Source: Bacteroidales bacterium UBA6346 (GTDB lineage: Bacteria > Bacteroidota > Bacteroidia > Bacteroidales > UBA932). Taken from it: 26,542 nt of DNA. Position numbers and translations under genes: made by a program. Of this stretch, positions 13,919-22,843 are shown one piece after another (within the stretch, counting starts at the first letter, position 1; each line of letters starts with the position of its first letter). The DNA lies in the NCBI GenBank assembly GCA_002438905.1, contig DJSA01000034.1, positions 579-27,120 of the forward strand, read 5' to 3'. The notes below the pieces were generated by a model. That model had not been told where the DNA came from. It saw only the letters and a program-made list of their open reading frames with translations, and searched no databases.

Positions 13919-15496
13919 GTGGACAATCTCGCGCAGCCCCGCCCGAAAGAGAAGACATACAAGTTCGCGATGCCCGGTGACAAAGGCGTTTCACATTTCG
14001 ATGTGTTTCTCGCCGATGCCGACAGCGCCGGACTCTACAGACTGCCGGTGGAACGCTTTGCCGATCAGTCCTTCATTCTACCGAGATTCCGCAACTTCCA
14101 GACAAGCGACACCTCAGCCTTTCTGCTGCGAATTGCCCGCACAAGGGACACGCTTGACCTGCTCCGCATCGACGCCGGAAGCCATAAGGTCACGACCATA
14201 ATATCGGAAGTCTGCCGACCGCACCTGAACGAGCAGCTGTTCGACTACCATGTGCTGAACAACGGGAAAGACATTCTCTGGTGGTCCGAACGCGAGGGCA
14301 AGGGCAGGTGGTATCTCTATGACAACGATGGAAATCTACGCAACGCGTTGACTGACGGAGACTTTGTAAGCGGCAGCATCGTAAGAATCGACACTCTCGG
14401 ACGTAAGGTAGTCTTCGAAGGATACGGACGCGAGAAAGGCATAAACCCGCATTACAAGTTCTACTACAGCGCCGGATTCGACGGCAAGAAGCCGGAAACC
14501 CTGCTCACTCCAGGCAACGGAGAGCATTCCGCCGTTTTTTCTCCTGACGGGAAGATGATCTTCGACTCGTGGTCAAGGATGGACATGCCGCCGAGACATC
14601 AGATTTGCGACATGCGGGGTCGCAGGCTCATGGAGCTCGAAAACGCGGACGTCTCCCGGCTCGAAGTCGGAGGGTGGAGAATGCCGGAAGTTCTGGAACT
14701 CACGGCTGCCGACTCACTGACAAAGCTCTACGGGGTCGTCTATCTGCCGTCAAAAATCGAAGAGGGGAAGAAATACCCGATAATAAGCAATGTCTATCCC
14801 GGACCGCAGACAGACCTCGTCCCGCAGGCATTCACGCCCGACGACAACGGCAACGGCGCCCTCGCGGAATTGGGATTCATCGTCATCAATTTTTCCTATC
14901 GCGGCAGCTGCCCTGTCCGTGGACGGGAATTCTACAATTTCGGATACGGCAACCTTCGCGACTACGCTCTCGACGACGACTATGCCGTGATAAGACAAAT
15001 TGCAGAGAAATATCCATTCGCTGACTTGGAGAAAGTCGGCATCTACGGGCATTCCGGAGGAGGGTTCATGGCCGCAGCGGCAATTCTAACGCGTCCCGAC
15101 TTTTACAAGGTCGCAGTCTCCGCTTCCGGCAACCATGACAACAACATATACACCCAGTGGTGGGGAGAGACTTTCCACGGAGTGAAGCAGACCCGAGACA
15201 AGGAAGGAAACGTACATTTCGAGTGCCGCATTCCGACAAACATCGAGCTCGCGGGAAACCTGAAAGGAAGGCTTCTCCTGATTACGGGAGACGTAGACGA
15301 CAATGTCCACCCGGCAAACACATTCAGACTTGCTAAAGCACTGATAAAGAACAACAAAAGATTCGATCTCTTCGTCATCCCGGGCGCGGATCACGGACTC
15401 GGGGACAAATATTACGTCAATCTCATCCGCTACTACTTCGTCGAGAATCTGCTCGGCCTGAAGCAGGATGACATCGACATCGTCAATCACAAATGA
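13919..15496 (+). CDS. C-terminal part of the DPP IV-like peptidase
   Basis: This frame opens at GTG 13919 but is homologous back to 13716, with ILSTDGEHYKSFATGG and later residues continuing the propeller. It holds the rest of the propeller and the entire catalytic domain with GHSGGG, DDNVHP and ADHG. Without the upstream signal peptide it could not be exported, so independent function is unlikely. Its TGA overlaps the susC start codon as ATGA. Confidence 0.7.
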   Translation: MDNLAQPRPKEKTYKFAMPGDKGVSHFDVFLADADSAGLYRLPVERFADQSFILPRFRNFQTSDTSAFLLRIARTRDTLDLLRIDAGSHKVTTIISEVCRPHLNEQLFDYHVLNNGKDILWWSEREGKGRWYLYDNDGNLRNALTDGDFVSGSIVRIDTLGRKVVFEGYGREKGINPHYKFYYSAGFDGKKPETLLTPGNGEHSAVFSPDGKMIFDSWSRMDMPPRHQICDMRGRRLMELENADVSRLEVGGWRMPEVLELTAADSLTKLYGVVYLPSKIEEGKKYPIISNVYPGPQTDLVPQAFTPDDNGNGALAELGFIVINFSYRGSCPVRGREFYNFGYGNLRDYALDDDYAVIRQIAEKYPFADLEKVGIYGHSGGGFMAAAAILTRPDFYKVAVSASGNHDNNIYTQWWGETFHGVKQTRDKEGNVHFECRIPTNIELAGNLKGRLLLITGDVDDNVHPANTFRLAKALIKNNKRFDLFVIPGADHGLGDKYYVNLIRYYFVENLLGLKQDDIDIVNHK

Positions 15497-18400
15497 TACG
15501 GCTCATGAATGCAAAATACATAAAGTCAATGCTCCTCTGCGCGGCACTGTTTCTCACCTGGATTGCGGCACCGGAGAGCCATGCCCAGGGAAGAAAGGAA
15601 AAGATTACGGTTCATGGCATCGTGAAAGACTCGGCTGGCGAACCAATTACCGGGGCGTCCGTGCTTGAGGTCGGGACAAAGAACGGAGTGACGACCGGAT
15701 TCGAGGGAGACTACAGCCTCGAAGTGACGAAAGGAAGGATAATACGCGTGACTTTTCTCGGATTCGAGGACGTGGAGATTGTCGTGGAGAAGGAGAAATA
15801 CGACATCATAATGCACGAGGCGGCGACACAGCTCGACCAGGTGGTCGTGACGGGCTACTCAAACGTCGAACTGAGGAAGAGCACCGGAGCTGTGAGCGTG
15901 GTCAAGATGGAAGACATCAAGGATTCGCCTCTCAAGAACATAGACCAGATGCTCCAGGGGCAACTCGCCGGAGTGAGCGTGACAGCGACATCAGGACGTC
16001 CGGGCGAGTCGGCAAAGGTCCGCATCAGGGGCACGAACACAATCACGGGAAACGCGGAGCCGCTTTGGGTAATCGACGGCGTGCCTCTCCAGAAAGACAT
16101 GCCTGAGATCAACTCAAGCCAGCTCAAGTCCGGCGACTTCGACAACATATTCGCGAGCGGAATCGGGAGCATCAACCCGAGCGACATCGAAAGCATCACA
16201 GTCCTGAAGGACGCCTCGGCTGCCGCCATCTACGGTTCGCAGGCCTCCAACGGCGTCATCGTGGTCACGACAAAGCGCGGAGAGGCAGGCAACACGAACA
16301 TCAGTTACATGGGCTCTATCTCCGTGCAGATTAAGCCTGCCCGTTCGGCCAATCTAATGAATTCCAAGGAAAAGCTTGCATGGGAACAGGAACTTTGGGA
16401 TGAATTTTCCGCCGAGGGCTATGCAAATGGAGGCTACTATCCTAAAGTCGGCATTGTCGGACAGATACGCGGAGGGTACGGAGAGTTCGCCGGCCTGAGC
16501 ACGGCGGAACAGGACGCGGCGATTGAGTCTCTCGGCTCGCAGACCACAGACTGGTTCGACACGCTCTTCCGCAACACCGTGTCAACAACCCATCACCTGT
16601 CTCTTTCCGGCGGATCCCCTAAGATGACCTACTATGTCTCCGGCGGAATGGGCTTCAACAACGGCATCGTCAAGAAGACCGACTCGCGCAGCACGAACCT
16701 GAGCGCAAAGATTGACACCCGCCCGGCAAAATGGATGAAACTCGGCATATCTACCGACTTTTCATACCTGAAAGCCAACGCGCCGTCCAGCAATGTTGAC
16801 ATGTTCAAATACGCTTACTTTGCAAACCCATACGAAAAACTCTACAACGAGGACGGAAGCTATGCACCGGACAGGACCTGGTTTACTTTGGGATATGCAA
16901 ACGGCAATGTTAACAGCGTCAACATCCCGGACAACGGGTTCAACCTGATGAGGGAAATCAACGAGACGTCCAGCCTCTCGACCTCGACCTCGTTTACCAT
17001 CCAGGGCAACACGACGATTGAAATCTGCAAGGGGCTGAACTTCACCGGACTAGGCTCTTTCTCCTACTACGGGGATCTTTCCGAGAACATCAACGGAAAG
17101 GACACCTACGCGGCGTTTCAGGACAGGCCCTTCGAAGAGGACTACTATTCAAAGAGAACATACGGTTCCATCACCCAGCAGACAACGACCAACACGTCAT
17201 GGATGCTCCGAGGACAGCTGAACTACGGGCAGACATTCGCGGACATCCACAGCATCAGTGCCATAGCCGGTGCCGAGATAAGGAGTGCATACGCCAAGTC
17301 GCTGTTCACGAAACGCTACGGCTACGACACCGTGACGGGAAATCACTCCACGCCGCTTTTCCCGTCAACGTCAGACGGAAAGATTGACTATGAAAAGTTA
17401 GTCAGCTTCGGAAATACGCTTGACGGATGCTCCGGCCAGAGTATCTCCGAGAACGCGTTCGCGTCATTCTACGGGACATTGACCTACACCCTGCTGAACC
17501 GCTACATCTTCAGCGGCACGGTTCGCTCCGACGGCTCGAACAATTTCGGAAGCAAGGAGCAGTTCAACGCCAACTGGTCCGTCAGCGGAGCATGGAACAT
17601 CGACCAGGAGCCGTGGATTGCCGACACCGTCATGTCCAGAGTTTTCAGCACACTGAGCCTGCGCGGGGGATTCGGCTACACCGGAGGCGTCAACAAGTCG
17701 GTCTACCCCGTCCTCATGATGGACTATGACAGCACTTTCCGCAAGACAGATGACGATTACTACAGAAAAGGCAACATTTCAAACGCACCGAACCCGAACC
17801 TGAGGTGGGAAAAAAACAGGACATTCAATGTCGGTCTCAGCATGGGATTCCTGAATGACAGAATCACGGGCGAAGTCTCCTATTACAGGAATAAGAATTT
17901 GGATCTTGTAACACGCGTAAAAGTGCCGTATACAACAGGCTTCATGACCCAGTCATTCAATACCACAGAGCAGATGAACAACGGAGTGGAGCTGACGCTC
18001 GGGGCCATTATGCTCAAAATCAAGGATTTCCAGTGGAGAATCATGGCTAACATGGCATACAACTACAACGTGCTGACGAAATATGACTCTCCGAACAAAT
18101 CCCTTTCCGATGAGATGTATGTCGGCTATCCTCTCGGCAAGATATTTACGGGCAAGACCTCAGGAATAGACCCGGAAACCGGCTTGTATAAATATATAAT
18201 GCGTCCGGACGTAACCGTGACAAAACAGGAAGACTACCGCAAGTACCAATACTACCTCTACTATGTCGGAACGTCCAATGCGCCATGGACAGGCGGATTT
18301 TCAACGACATTCTCCTACAAGTCCCTGTCGCTCAACATCGTGGGGAACGTGTCTCTCGGGGGCAAGATTATAAACAACATTTCATGCCCTGTTTCCTGGC

Positions 18401-18843
18401 AGACGGCCGGTAGTGCCACGACGGAATCCCTGCCGTCTGTCCTCAACGACCTGTATGTGAACCATCTGAATGTCACTAAGGATGTCACACACCACTGGAC
18501 AACGGACAATCACGTGACGGACGGGTACCCGCGTCTGATTGACGCATTCGGTCCGAAAATAACAAACGGAGAGGGACAATATCTGACCTCCACAATGCCA
18601 TACAGCACTTCTGTAGCAAACTGCCTGCTGTTGGAGGACGTGTCGTATCTGAAGATAAGTTCAATATCATTGTCCTATTCATTGCCGTCCAAATGGATTC
18701 GGCATATCAAGGGTATGAGTATAAGTTTTCTCATGAACAACCTCTTCATCCTGACGAACTATTCGGGCATTGACCCGGAAACGCCCGGCGCGGTCTATCC
18801 GAAGAGCCGGTCTTTTTCCTTCAGCCTTGGAATTGATTTCTAA
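15493..18843 (+). CDS. SusC/RagA-family TonB-linked outer membrane transporter
   Basis: A 1116-residue outer-membrane receptor. A signal peptide ends at about Gln32 (ESHAQG); a carboxypeptidase-regulatory-like domain follows at about 37-110 (VHGIVKDSAGEPITGASV), then the SusC signature LDQVVVTGYS, the plug (about 125-260, with VRIRGTNT, PLWVIDGVPL and DASAAAIYG) and a beta-barrel ending in Phe (FSFSLGIDF). It would import an oligomer bound by its SusD partner. The neighbouring peptidase and the resemblance of arrangement to RagAB suggest peptides rather than glycans; this is inference. Its ATG overlaps the upstream peptidase stop (ATGA), so its translation is likely coupled. A second ATG at 15505 gives a cleaner signal peptide. 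Confidence 0.93.
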   Translation: MIRLMNAKYIKSMLLCAALFLTWIAAPESHAQGRKEKITVHGIVKDSAGEPITGASVLEVGTKNGVTTGFEGDYSLEVTKGRIIRVTFLGFEDVEIVVEKEKYDIIMHEAATQLDQVVVTGYSNVELRKSTGAVSVVKMEDIKDSPLKNIDQMLQGQLAGVSVTATSGRPGESAKVRIRGTNTITGNAEPLWVIDGVPLQKDMPEINSSQLKSGDFDNIFASGIGSINPSDIESITVLKDASAAAIYGSQASNGVIVVTTKRGEAGNTNISYMGSISVQIKPARSANLMNSKEKLAWEQELWDEFSAEGYANGGYYPKVGIVGQIRGGYGEFAGLSTAEQDAAIESLGSQTTDWFDTLFRNTVSTTHHLSLSGGSPKMTYYVSGGMGFNNGIVKKTDSRSTNLSAKIDTRPAKWMKLGISTDFSYLKANAPSSNVDMFKYAYFANPYEKLYNEDGSYAPDRTWFTLGYANGNVNSVNIPDNGFNLMREINETSSLSTSTSFTIQGNTTIEICKGLNFTGLGSFSYYGDLSENINGKDTYAAFQDRPFEEDYYSKRTYGSITQQTTTNTSWMLRGQLNYGQTFADIHSISAIAGAEIRSAYAKSLFTKRYGYDTVTGNHSTPLFPSTSDGKIDYEKLVSFGNTLDGCSGQSISENAFASFYGTLTYTLLNRYIFSGTVRSDGSNNFGSKEQFNANWSVSGAWNIDQEPWIADTVMSRVFSTLSLRGGFGYTGGVNKSVYPVLMMDYDSTFRKTDDDYYRKGNISNAPNPNLRWEKNRTFNVGLSMGFLNDRITGEVSYYRNKNLDLVTRVKVPYTTGFMTQSFNTTEQMNNGVELTLGAIMLKIKDFQWRIMANMAYNYNVLTKYDSPNKSLSDEMYVGYPLGKIFTGKTSGIDPETGLYKYIMRPDVTVTKQEDYRKYQYYLYYVGTSNAPWTGGFSTTFSYKSLSLNIVGNVSLGGKIINNISCPVSWQTAGSATTESLPSVLNDLYVNHLNVTKDVTHHWTTDNHVTDGYPRLIDAFGPKITNGEGQYLTSTMPYSTSVANCLLLEDVSYLKISSISLSYSLPSKWIRHIKGMSISFLMNNLFILTNYSGIDPETPGAVYPKSRSFSFSLGIDF

Positions 18844-18855
18844 AGATTTACGATT

Positions 18856-20247
18856 ATGAAAAGAACACACATCATAATATCGCTTCCTCTGACAGTCCTT
18901 TTTCTGTCTATCGTCTCCTGCACAAAATTCCTCGACATCAAACCATACGGCAAGACAATCCCGGAAACTCCGGAAGAGTTCTCCGCACTGATGCACTACC
19001 ATCTCGAAAAGTTTGACGAAGGCGAGGAAATCTTCTGGGGCTGCCCTGATAATGCCTTCGACATAGAAATGGTTTCCGACAATTTTGAGGCCTCATTGAC
19101 AAAATATCCCGCAGGTAATTTCCTTCCTCTCTACGCCGGCTCCAACATCAACAACAAGGACATAATATACAGAGACTTATACGCAACAATCAGAGACTGC
19201 AACATAGTCATAGGCTACATCAATGAAGACGGGACCACACTCAGCCGGGACGTTTTAGGCACTGCATACGCGCTGCGCGGAATCTGCTACTTCAGGCTGC
19301 TGCGCGAGTTCTGCGAGCCCTGCCACAACAACCTCGACGGCCTCGGAGTTCCGATTGTCACGGAATTCGACATGGAAGCGAAGCCGGTTCGCAGCAGCAT
19401 TCGGGAGACATTCCGGAGAATCGAGGCTGACTACAAGAAGGCCATTGAATACAACATTCAGGATGAAGTCTATCGTTTCAACAACGACGCTCTTGAGGCT
19501 ATGCTGGCCCGTCTATATTTCTGGATCGGAGACTATGAGAACACGCTCGCATACTCCCGCAAAGTGCTTGAGCGGCATCCGCTTGCGTCGGGAGACGAAT
19601 ATGCGGAAATGGTTCAGTCTGAATACGCCTCAAAGGGCGAAGTCATTTTCAAGGGATGCACCTTGCCAAGCAGCTCAACCAGAATAGGAGTAAGCGCAGC
19701 CAACAATTCCATAAAAAGCAGACCCGTAAGCAGGCGTTTTGTGGACTTGTTCCCGGAAAAGGAAAATGACATCAGATTCAGCTTGTCGTTCAACAGGAAA
19801 AGGGAGTGCGTCAAAAGCCGGCAGATGAGCATAAGAAGTTCAGAATTGCAACTGATGATTGCCGAAGCCCTGTACCACACCGGAGACGAAGCCGGGGCGC
19901 TTGCTGCCCTCAACGAACTCCGCGACAAAAGGATAACTGGAGTAGCTCCGTACACGATGGAGACACTTCCTGAAGTGGATGAGTCAGAATACATCAAAGT
20001 GGATGTGACCGGAAAGGAACTGACTCCGCTGATGAATGCCATACTCAACGAACGCCGCAAGGAATTTTTCTGCGAAGGCGACAGATGGTACGAGCTGAAG
20101 AGGAACGGGCGCCCGGAGTTCTGGGTTGCAAGGCAGGGGCGAAAATATACAACGGAGAAGTTCCTTTACACCTGGCCAATTCCAATCAATGATATGCTCT
20201 TGGTTCCCGGCCTGATTCAGAATCCGGGATATGACAAAACCGAATAA
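18856..20247 (+). CDS. SusD/RagB-family surface lipoprotein
   Basis: A 463-residue lipoprotein with signal helix, lipobox IVSC and Cys22, followed by TKFLDIKPYG, a typical SusD opening. TPR-like helices carry YALRGICYFRLLREFCEPC and ALEAMLARLYFWIGDYENTL; the C-terminal domain contains NERRKEFFCEGDRWYELKRNG and ends LIQNPGYDK, all family hallmarks. It caps the SusC barrel outside the cell and captures the substrate. It starts 13 bases after the susC stop. At 463 residues it is a bit short for the family (usually 500-600), in keeping with RagB-like peptide binders, though length alone proves nothing. Confidence 0.92.
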   Translation: MKRTHIIISLPLTVLFLSIVSCTKFLDIKPYGKTIPETPEEFSALMHYHLEKFDEGEEIFWGCPDNAFDIEMVSDNFEASLTKYPAGNFLPLYAGSNINNKDIIYRDLYATIRDCNIVIGYINEDGTTLSRDVLGTAYALRGICYFRLLREFCEPCHNNLDGLGVPIVTEFDMEAKPVRSSIRETFRRIEADYKKAIEYNIQDEVYRFNNDALEAMLARLYFWIGDYENTLAYSRKVLERHPLASGDEYAEMVQSEYASKGEVIFKGCTLPSSSTRIGVSAANNSIKSRPVSRRFVDLFPEKENDIRFSLSFNRKRECVKSRQMSIRSSELQLMIAEALYHTGDEAGALAALNELRDKRITGVAPYTMETLPEVDESEYIKVDVTGKELTPLMNAILNERRKEFFCEGDRWYELKRNGRPEFWVARQGRKYTTEKFLYTWPIPINDMLLVPGLIQNPGYDKTE

Positions 20248-20259
20248 AAACTCAGGAAC

Positions 20260-20457
20260 ATGAAAAAGACAATTATATCAGCAATTATACTGCTGCTTGG
20301 AGCGGCAATGACTTCATGCAGGCAGCCGAATGAACTTCCACCATTGAAGGAAGGCTACGCAAGTGACTTCATCATCCCGGATCCTACTGACCTCACTGCG
20401 GAAGAACGAGCAGTTGTCGATGCTCTGGAAGAGGAGTACGAGAATGCGACGAAATAG
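20260..20457 (+). CDS. Small lipoprotein of the SusCD operon (65 residues)
   Basis: A 65-residue precursor with signal segment and lipobox MTSC (Cys20), leaving a 46-residue mature protein. The mature part is acidic, opens with a Pro-rich stretch (NELPPLKEGY), carries DFIIPDPTDLTAEE and closes with a predicted helix (about 43-64). AGGAAC lies 3 bases before the ATG, and the gene begins 13 bases after susD. I recognise no domain. Its place suggests an accessory of the SusCD complex or of the lipoprotein encoded next. Confidence 0.75.
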   Translation: MKKTIISAIILLLGAAMTSCRQPNELPPLKEGYASDFIIPDPTDLTAEERAVVDALEEEYENATK

Positions 20458-20527
20458 AATCGCACGCGTCGGATAAAAGAAAATCGTATCTATCAATCTA
20501 TGTTTAACACAATTAATTATTAGTGAC

Positions 20528-21823
20528 ATGAAAAAATGTTTGTTTGCCCTGCTTGCAGGTGCGGCGCTTTTCGCGGGATGCGAGAAGGCTCAGGAACAAG
20601 AACTTCCGGAAGTTTCATTTGAAACTGCTATTCCGATTGTCTCCGATGAGGGAGTCGCGACATTCGTCATAGTGTCCGACTATGCCGGGACAGATGCAGT
20701 CAAGGTACCCGTGAAATTCAGCTCGTCGAACGGTGCGGTTCAGGGAACCGACTACACAGTCTCTGCAGAAGAGTTCGTCCTCGGAGGGACAGCTCCGGTT
20801 TCCAAGATTACGGTCACTCCTTTAGTCTATGGCAGCAAGAAGGACATCGCGGCTGAAATTACGATTCCCGAAGGGTTCAAGGCCGGTAAATATGTCAAGA
20901 GCACGTTCACTGTCAGTGACAAGCTCGGCTATGTGTCTTTCGGCAGCAAGAAAGCGATTATGACTGAAACGGCAACTGTCAGCATAAACGTTCTGAACGA
21001 AAAAGGACTTGACCAAAAGGTCAATGAAGACACGGAATTCACTGTAGTTGTCAATACAAAATCTACGGCCGTCGAAGGAACAAACTTCAAGTTCACGACT
21101 GGGAAAACGGCGAAAGTGGAAAAGGGTCAGTCTTCTGCTGCCATACAGTTGGAGTTCTTGGGAGAGACTGTGGATGAGGAGCACAATGTTCTCGTGCTTG
21201 ATCTCGTTGAGAACCCGAAATATGCGATGGGACAGACCATAAGCACAACCATCACACTCGCCGGGTCAACTTGGAATGTATTCAACGGGAAATGGGTGAT
21301 CAAGGAGTTATTGACTACAGCCCAAGATCTCATAGATTCATGGGGCAGTGAAACAGAAGAAACAATGAAAGGATTTCCGAAATTTAACCCAGAAGATACG
21401 TTCACAATAGACTTCAGCAACGGCACATTCATTCCGGAATTCAAGTCAAGTTTCAAGAACTATTTCATCGGGGAAAGCAACTTCACTACCTGTGGAACAC
21501 CATGGGTAACAAAAAAAGGGTGGAATGTCAAGCTCGGGATGTATCAGCAATATCTGGCAAATGTCATTGAACTCGACAATGTTAACAGATATTTCAGCGA
21601 GACTGAAACAAGCGAGAATAAGCTTGCCTACGTGGGTTTGGCGATAGATTCAGAGGATTCTACCCTGCTGCATCTCCTTGTTATCGATCATGAGACGAAG
21701 ACATTCTTGCTTAACTCTATTGAAGGTTTTGGTGGAAGAGAAAGTTTCTTCAATGGATTCACACGTCCGACAGCAAATATGGGCGGTGCCGGAATTGACG
21801 TCACTTTCACAAAAGTGAAGTAA
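20528..21823 (+). CDS. Surface lipoprotein with Calx-beta-like repeats
   Basis: A 431-residue lipoprotein: lipobox FAGC (Cys18), then two similar beta-rich modules at about 26-130 (VSFETAIPIVSDEGVATFVI, GTDYTVSAEEFVL) and 138-245 (VSFGSKKAIMTETATVSINV, GTNFKFTTGKTAKVEKGQ), the pattern of Calx-beta/DUF4843-like domains, and a C-terminal domain at about 250-431 rich in aromatic residues (TWNVFNGKW, PWVTKKGWNVKLG). No catalytic motif. It probably sits on the cell surface and binds the operon's substrate, as SusE/SusF-type proteins do. It lies 70 bases after the small lipoprotein and ends before the bidirectional terminator. Confidence 0.78.
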   Translation: MKKCLFALLAGAALFAGCEKAQEQELPEVSFETAIPIVSDEGVATFVIVSDYAGTDAVKVPVKFSSSNGAVQGTDYTVSAEEFVLGGTAPVSKITVTPLVYGSKKDIAAEITIPEGFKAGKYVKSTFTVSDKLGYVSFGSKKAIMTETATVSINVLNEKGLDQKVNEDTEFTVVVNTKSTAVEGTNFKFTTGKTAKVEKGQSSAAIQLEFLGETVDEEHNVLVLDLVENPKYAMGQTISTTITLAGSTWNVFNGKWVIKELLTTAQDLIDSWGSETEETMKGFPKFNPEDTFTIDFSNGTFIPEFKSSFKNYFIGESNFTTCGTPWVTKKGWNVKLGMYQQYLANVIELDNVNRYFSETETSENKLAYVGLAIDSEDSTLLHLLVIDHETKTFLLNSIEGFGGRESFFNGFTRPTANMGGAGIDVTFTKVK

Positions 21824-21862
21824 GGACAAAACGAGCCAGGAGGCTATAAGTTCCTAATATAA

Positions 21863-21903
21863 ACATCCCCAAAGGTCATGACCATTCAGGCCTTTGGGGA
21901 TGT
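21863..21903. terminator. Bidirectional terminator
   Basis: A perfect 13-bp stem: ACATCCCCAAAGG (21863-21875) with CCTTTGGGGATGT (21891-21903), around a 15-base loop; GGTCATGACC at 21874-21883 is a further palindrome. It lies between the convergent lipoprotein and xerD genes. On the minus strand it is followed by TTTATATT. Confidence 0.85.
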
Positions 21904-21917
21904 CTGTATTTCCGGCG

Positions 21918-22781
21918 TCAGCCACGTTTCGGGAAGTGGTCGAGGATGTTGCGCTGCCAGGTGGTGCTGTCTATGTGGGTGTAGATTTCGGTGGTGAGGA
22001 TGCTCTCGTGGCCGAGCATTTCCTGGACGGAGCGCAGGTCGGCGCCGTTTTCGATGAGGTGGGTGGCAAAGGAGTGGCGGAGGGTATGCGGAGATATTTC
22101 CTTGGAAATGCCGGCCTTCACAGCGTATGTCTTTATCATCTTGAACACCGCGACACGGGTGAGCGCACGGCCGAAACGGTTCAGAAAAAGAATGTCGGAA
22201 CTTTCACGGTCTGCGGCGGGTTCGCGGACTTCGAGATAGTCGCGTATAGCGTCGCGTGCCATGTCGCCGAGAGGCACGAGCCTCTGCTTGTCGCCCTTCC
22301 CTATCACGCTGACAAAGCCCTGATCGAACCAGATGTTGGAAATCTTCAGTGACGTGGCTTCCGACACACGCAGGCCAAGGCCATAAAGAGTCTCTAAAAG
22401 GGCGCGGTCACGTTTTCCGAATGCGGAATTGAGATCTACGGCCGCGATGAGACTCTCCACTTCGTCGACTGAGAGCACCGCCGGGAGATATTTTCCGAGC
22501 TTCGGAGCCTCGACGGCATCGGAAGGATTGTCCGTCATCTCGCCTTCCATAATCATCCAGCCGTAGAATGAATGAAGGGAGCTGAGCACGCGGGCCTGGG
22601 AGCGTTTGGAGAGACGGGCGCTCTCCGCGAAATAGCTTATGATGTCCTCCGGGAGCACGTCTTTCGGATCCTTGCCCACAGATGCGAAGAATGCGGATAA
22701 ATCGGAAATGTACGATGCCACTGTGTTGGGGGACATTGCACACTCTATCCTTAGATAATACTCATAACGTCTGAACATCAT
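21918..22781 (-). CDS. xerD: Tyrosine recombinase XerD
   Basis: A 287-residue site-specific recombinase of the Xer family, which with XerC resolves chromosome dimers at dif. An N-terminal SAM-like core-binding domain (about 1-85) precedes the catalytic domain with all residues: Arg138 (GLRVSE), Lys162 (GKGDK), His232 and Arg235 (HTLRHS), His258 (GHE) and Tyr267 (EIYTHID). Length fits housekeeping XerD, and no phage, transposon or conjugation gene is next to it, so it is not read as a mobile-element integrase. It is 62 bases downstream of the M49 peptidase gene and may be read from the same transcript; no promoter of its own was seen. Confidence 0.87.
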   Translation of the reverse strand: MMFRRYEYYLRIECAMSPNTVASYISDLSAFFASVGKDPKDVLPEDIISYFAESARLSKRSQARVLSSLHSFYGWMIMEGEMTDNPSDAVEAPKLGKYLPAVLSVDEVESLIAAVDLNSAFGKRDRALLETLYGLGLRVSEATSLKISNIWFDQGFVSVIGKGDKQRLVPLGDMARDAIRDYLEVREPAADRESSDILFLNRFGRALTRVAVFKMIKTYAVKAGISKEISPHTLRHSFATHLIENGADLRSVQEMLGHESILTTEIYTHIDSTTWQRNILDHFPKRG

Positions 22782-22822
22782 AAAAGGCGAATTACTTCGT
22801 TGTCACTTGCAATCGAGGGCGC

Positions 22823-22843
22823 TACAAGGCGGATCTCCTTGTA
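22823..22843 (-). terminator. Hairpin directly after the M49 peptidase stop
   Basis: Perfect arms TACAAGG (22823-22829) and CCTTGTA (22837-22843) with a 7-base loop, touching the stop codon of the M49 gene. There is no T-run, so it may be an mRNA-stabilising 3' hairpin or a weak attenuator before xerD. Confidence 0.4.

Larger units (their letters stand above)
13146..15496 (+). pseudogene. S9 dipeptidyl peptidase (DPP IV-like), split by a frameshift at a C8 tract
   Basis: The two halves together encode a 783-residue S9B serine peptidase that would remove dipeptides, often X-Pro, from peptide N-termini. A signal peptide (about 12-31, ending ANAGAQ) precedes a DPP IV-type propeller, then the alpha/beta hydrolase with Ser637 (GHSGGG), Asp718 (DDNVHP) and His750 (ADHGLG), counted after adding one C. 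The frame moves from the first to the -1 frame inside 13708-13715, and reads on cleanly, with no other break. Everything else looks functional, so the mutation is recent, reversible (slippage), bypassed by -1 ribosomal frameshifting, or a sequencing error. No ATG precedes the signal peptide: TTG 13146 or GTG 13176 must serve. Its stop overlaps the susC ATG. Confidence 0.88.

Noticed and set aside
21918..22781. XerD as integrase of a mobile element
   Set aside because: No att repeats, phage, relaxase or transposase genes nearby; size and motifs match the housekeeping recombinase.
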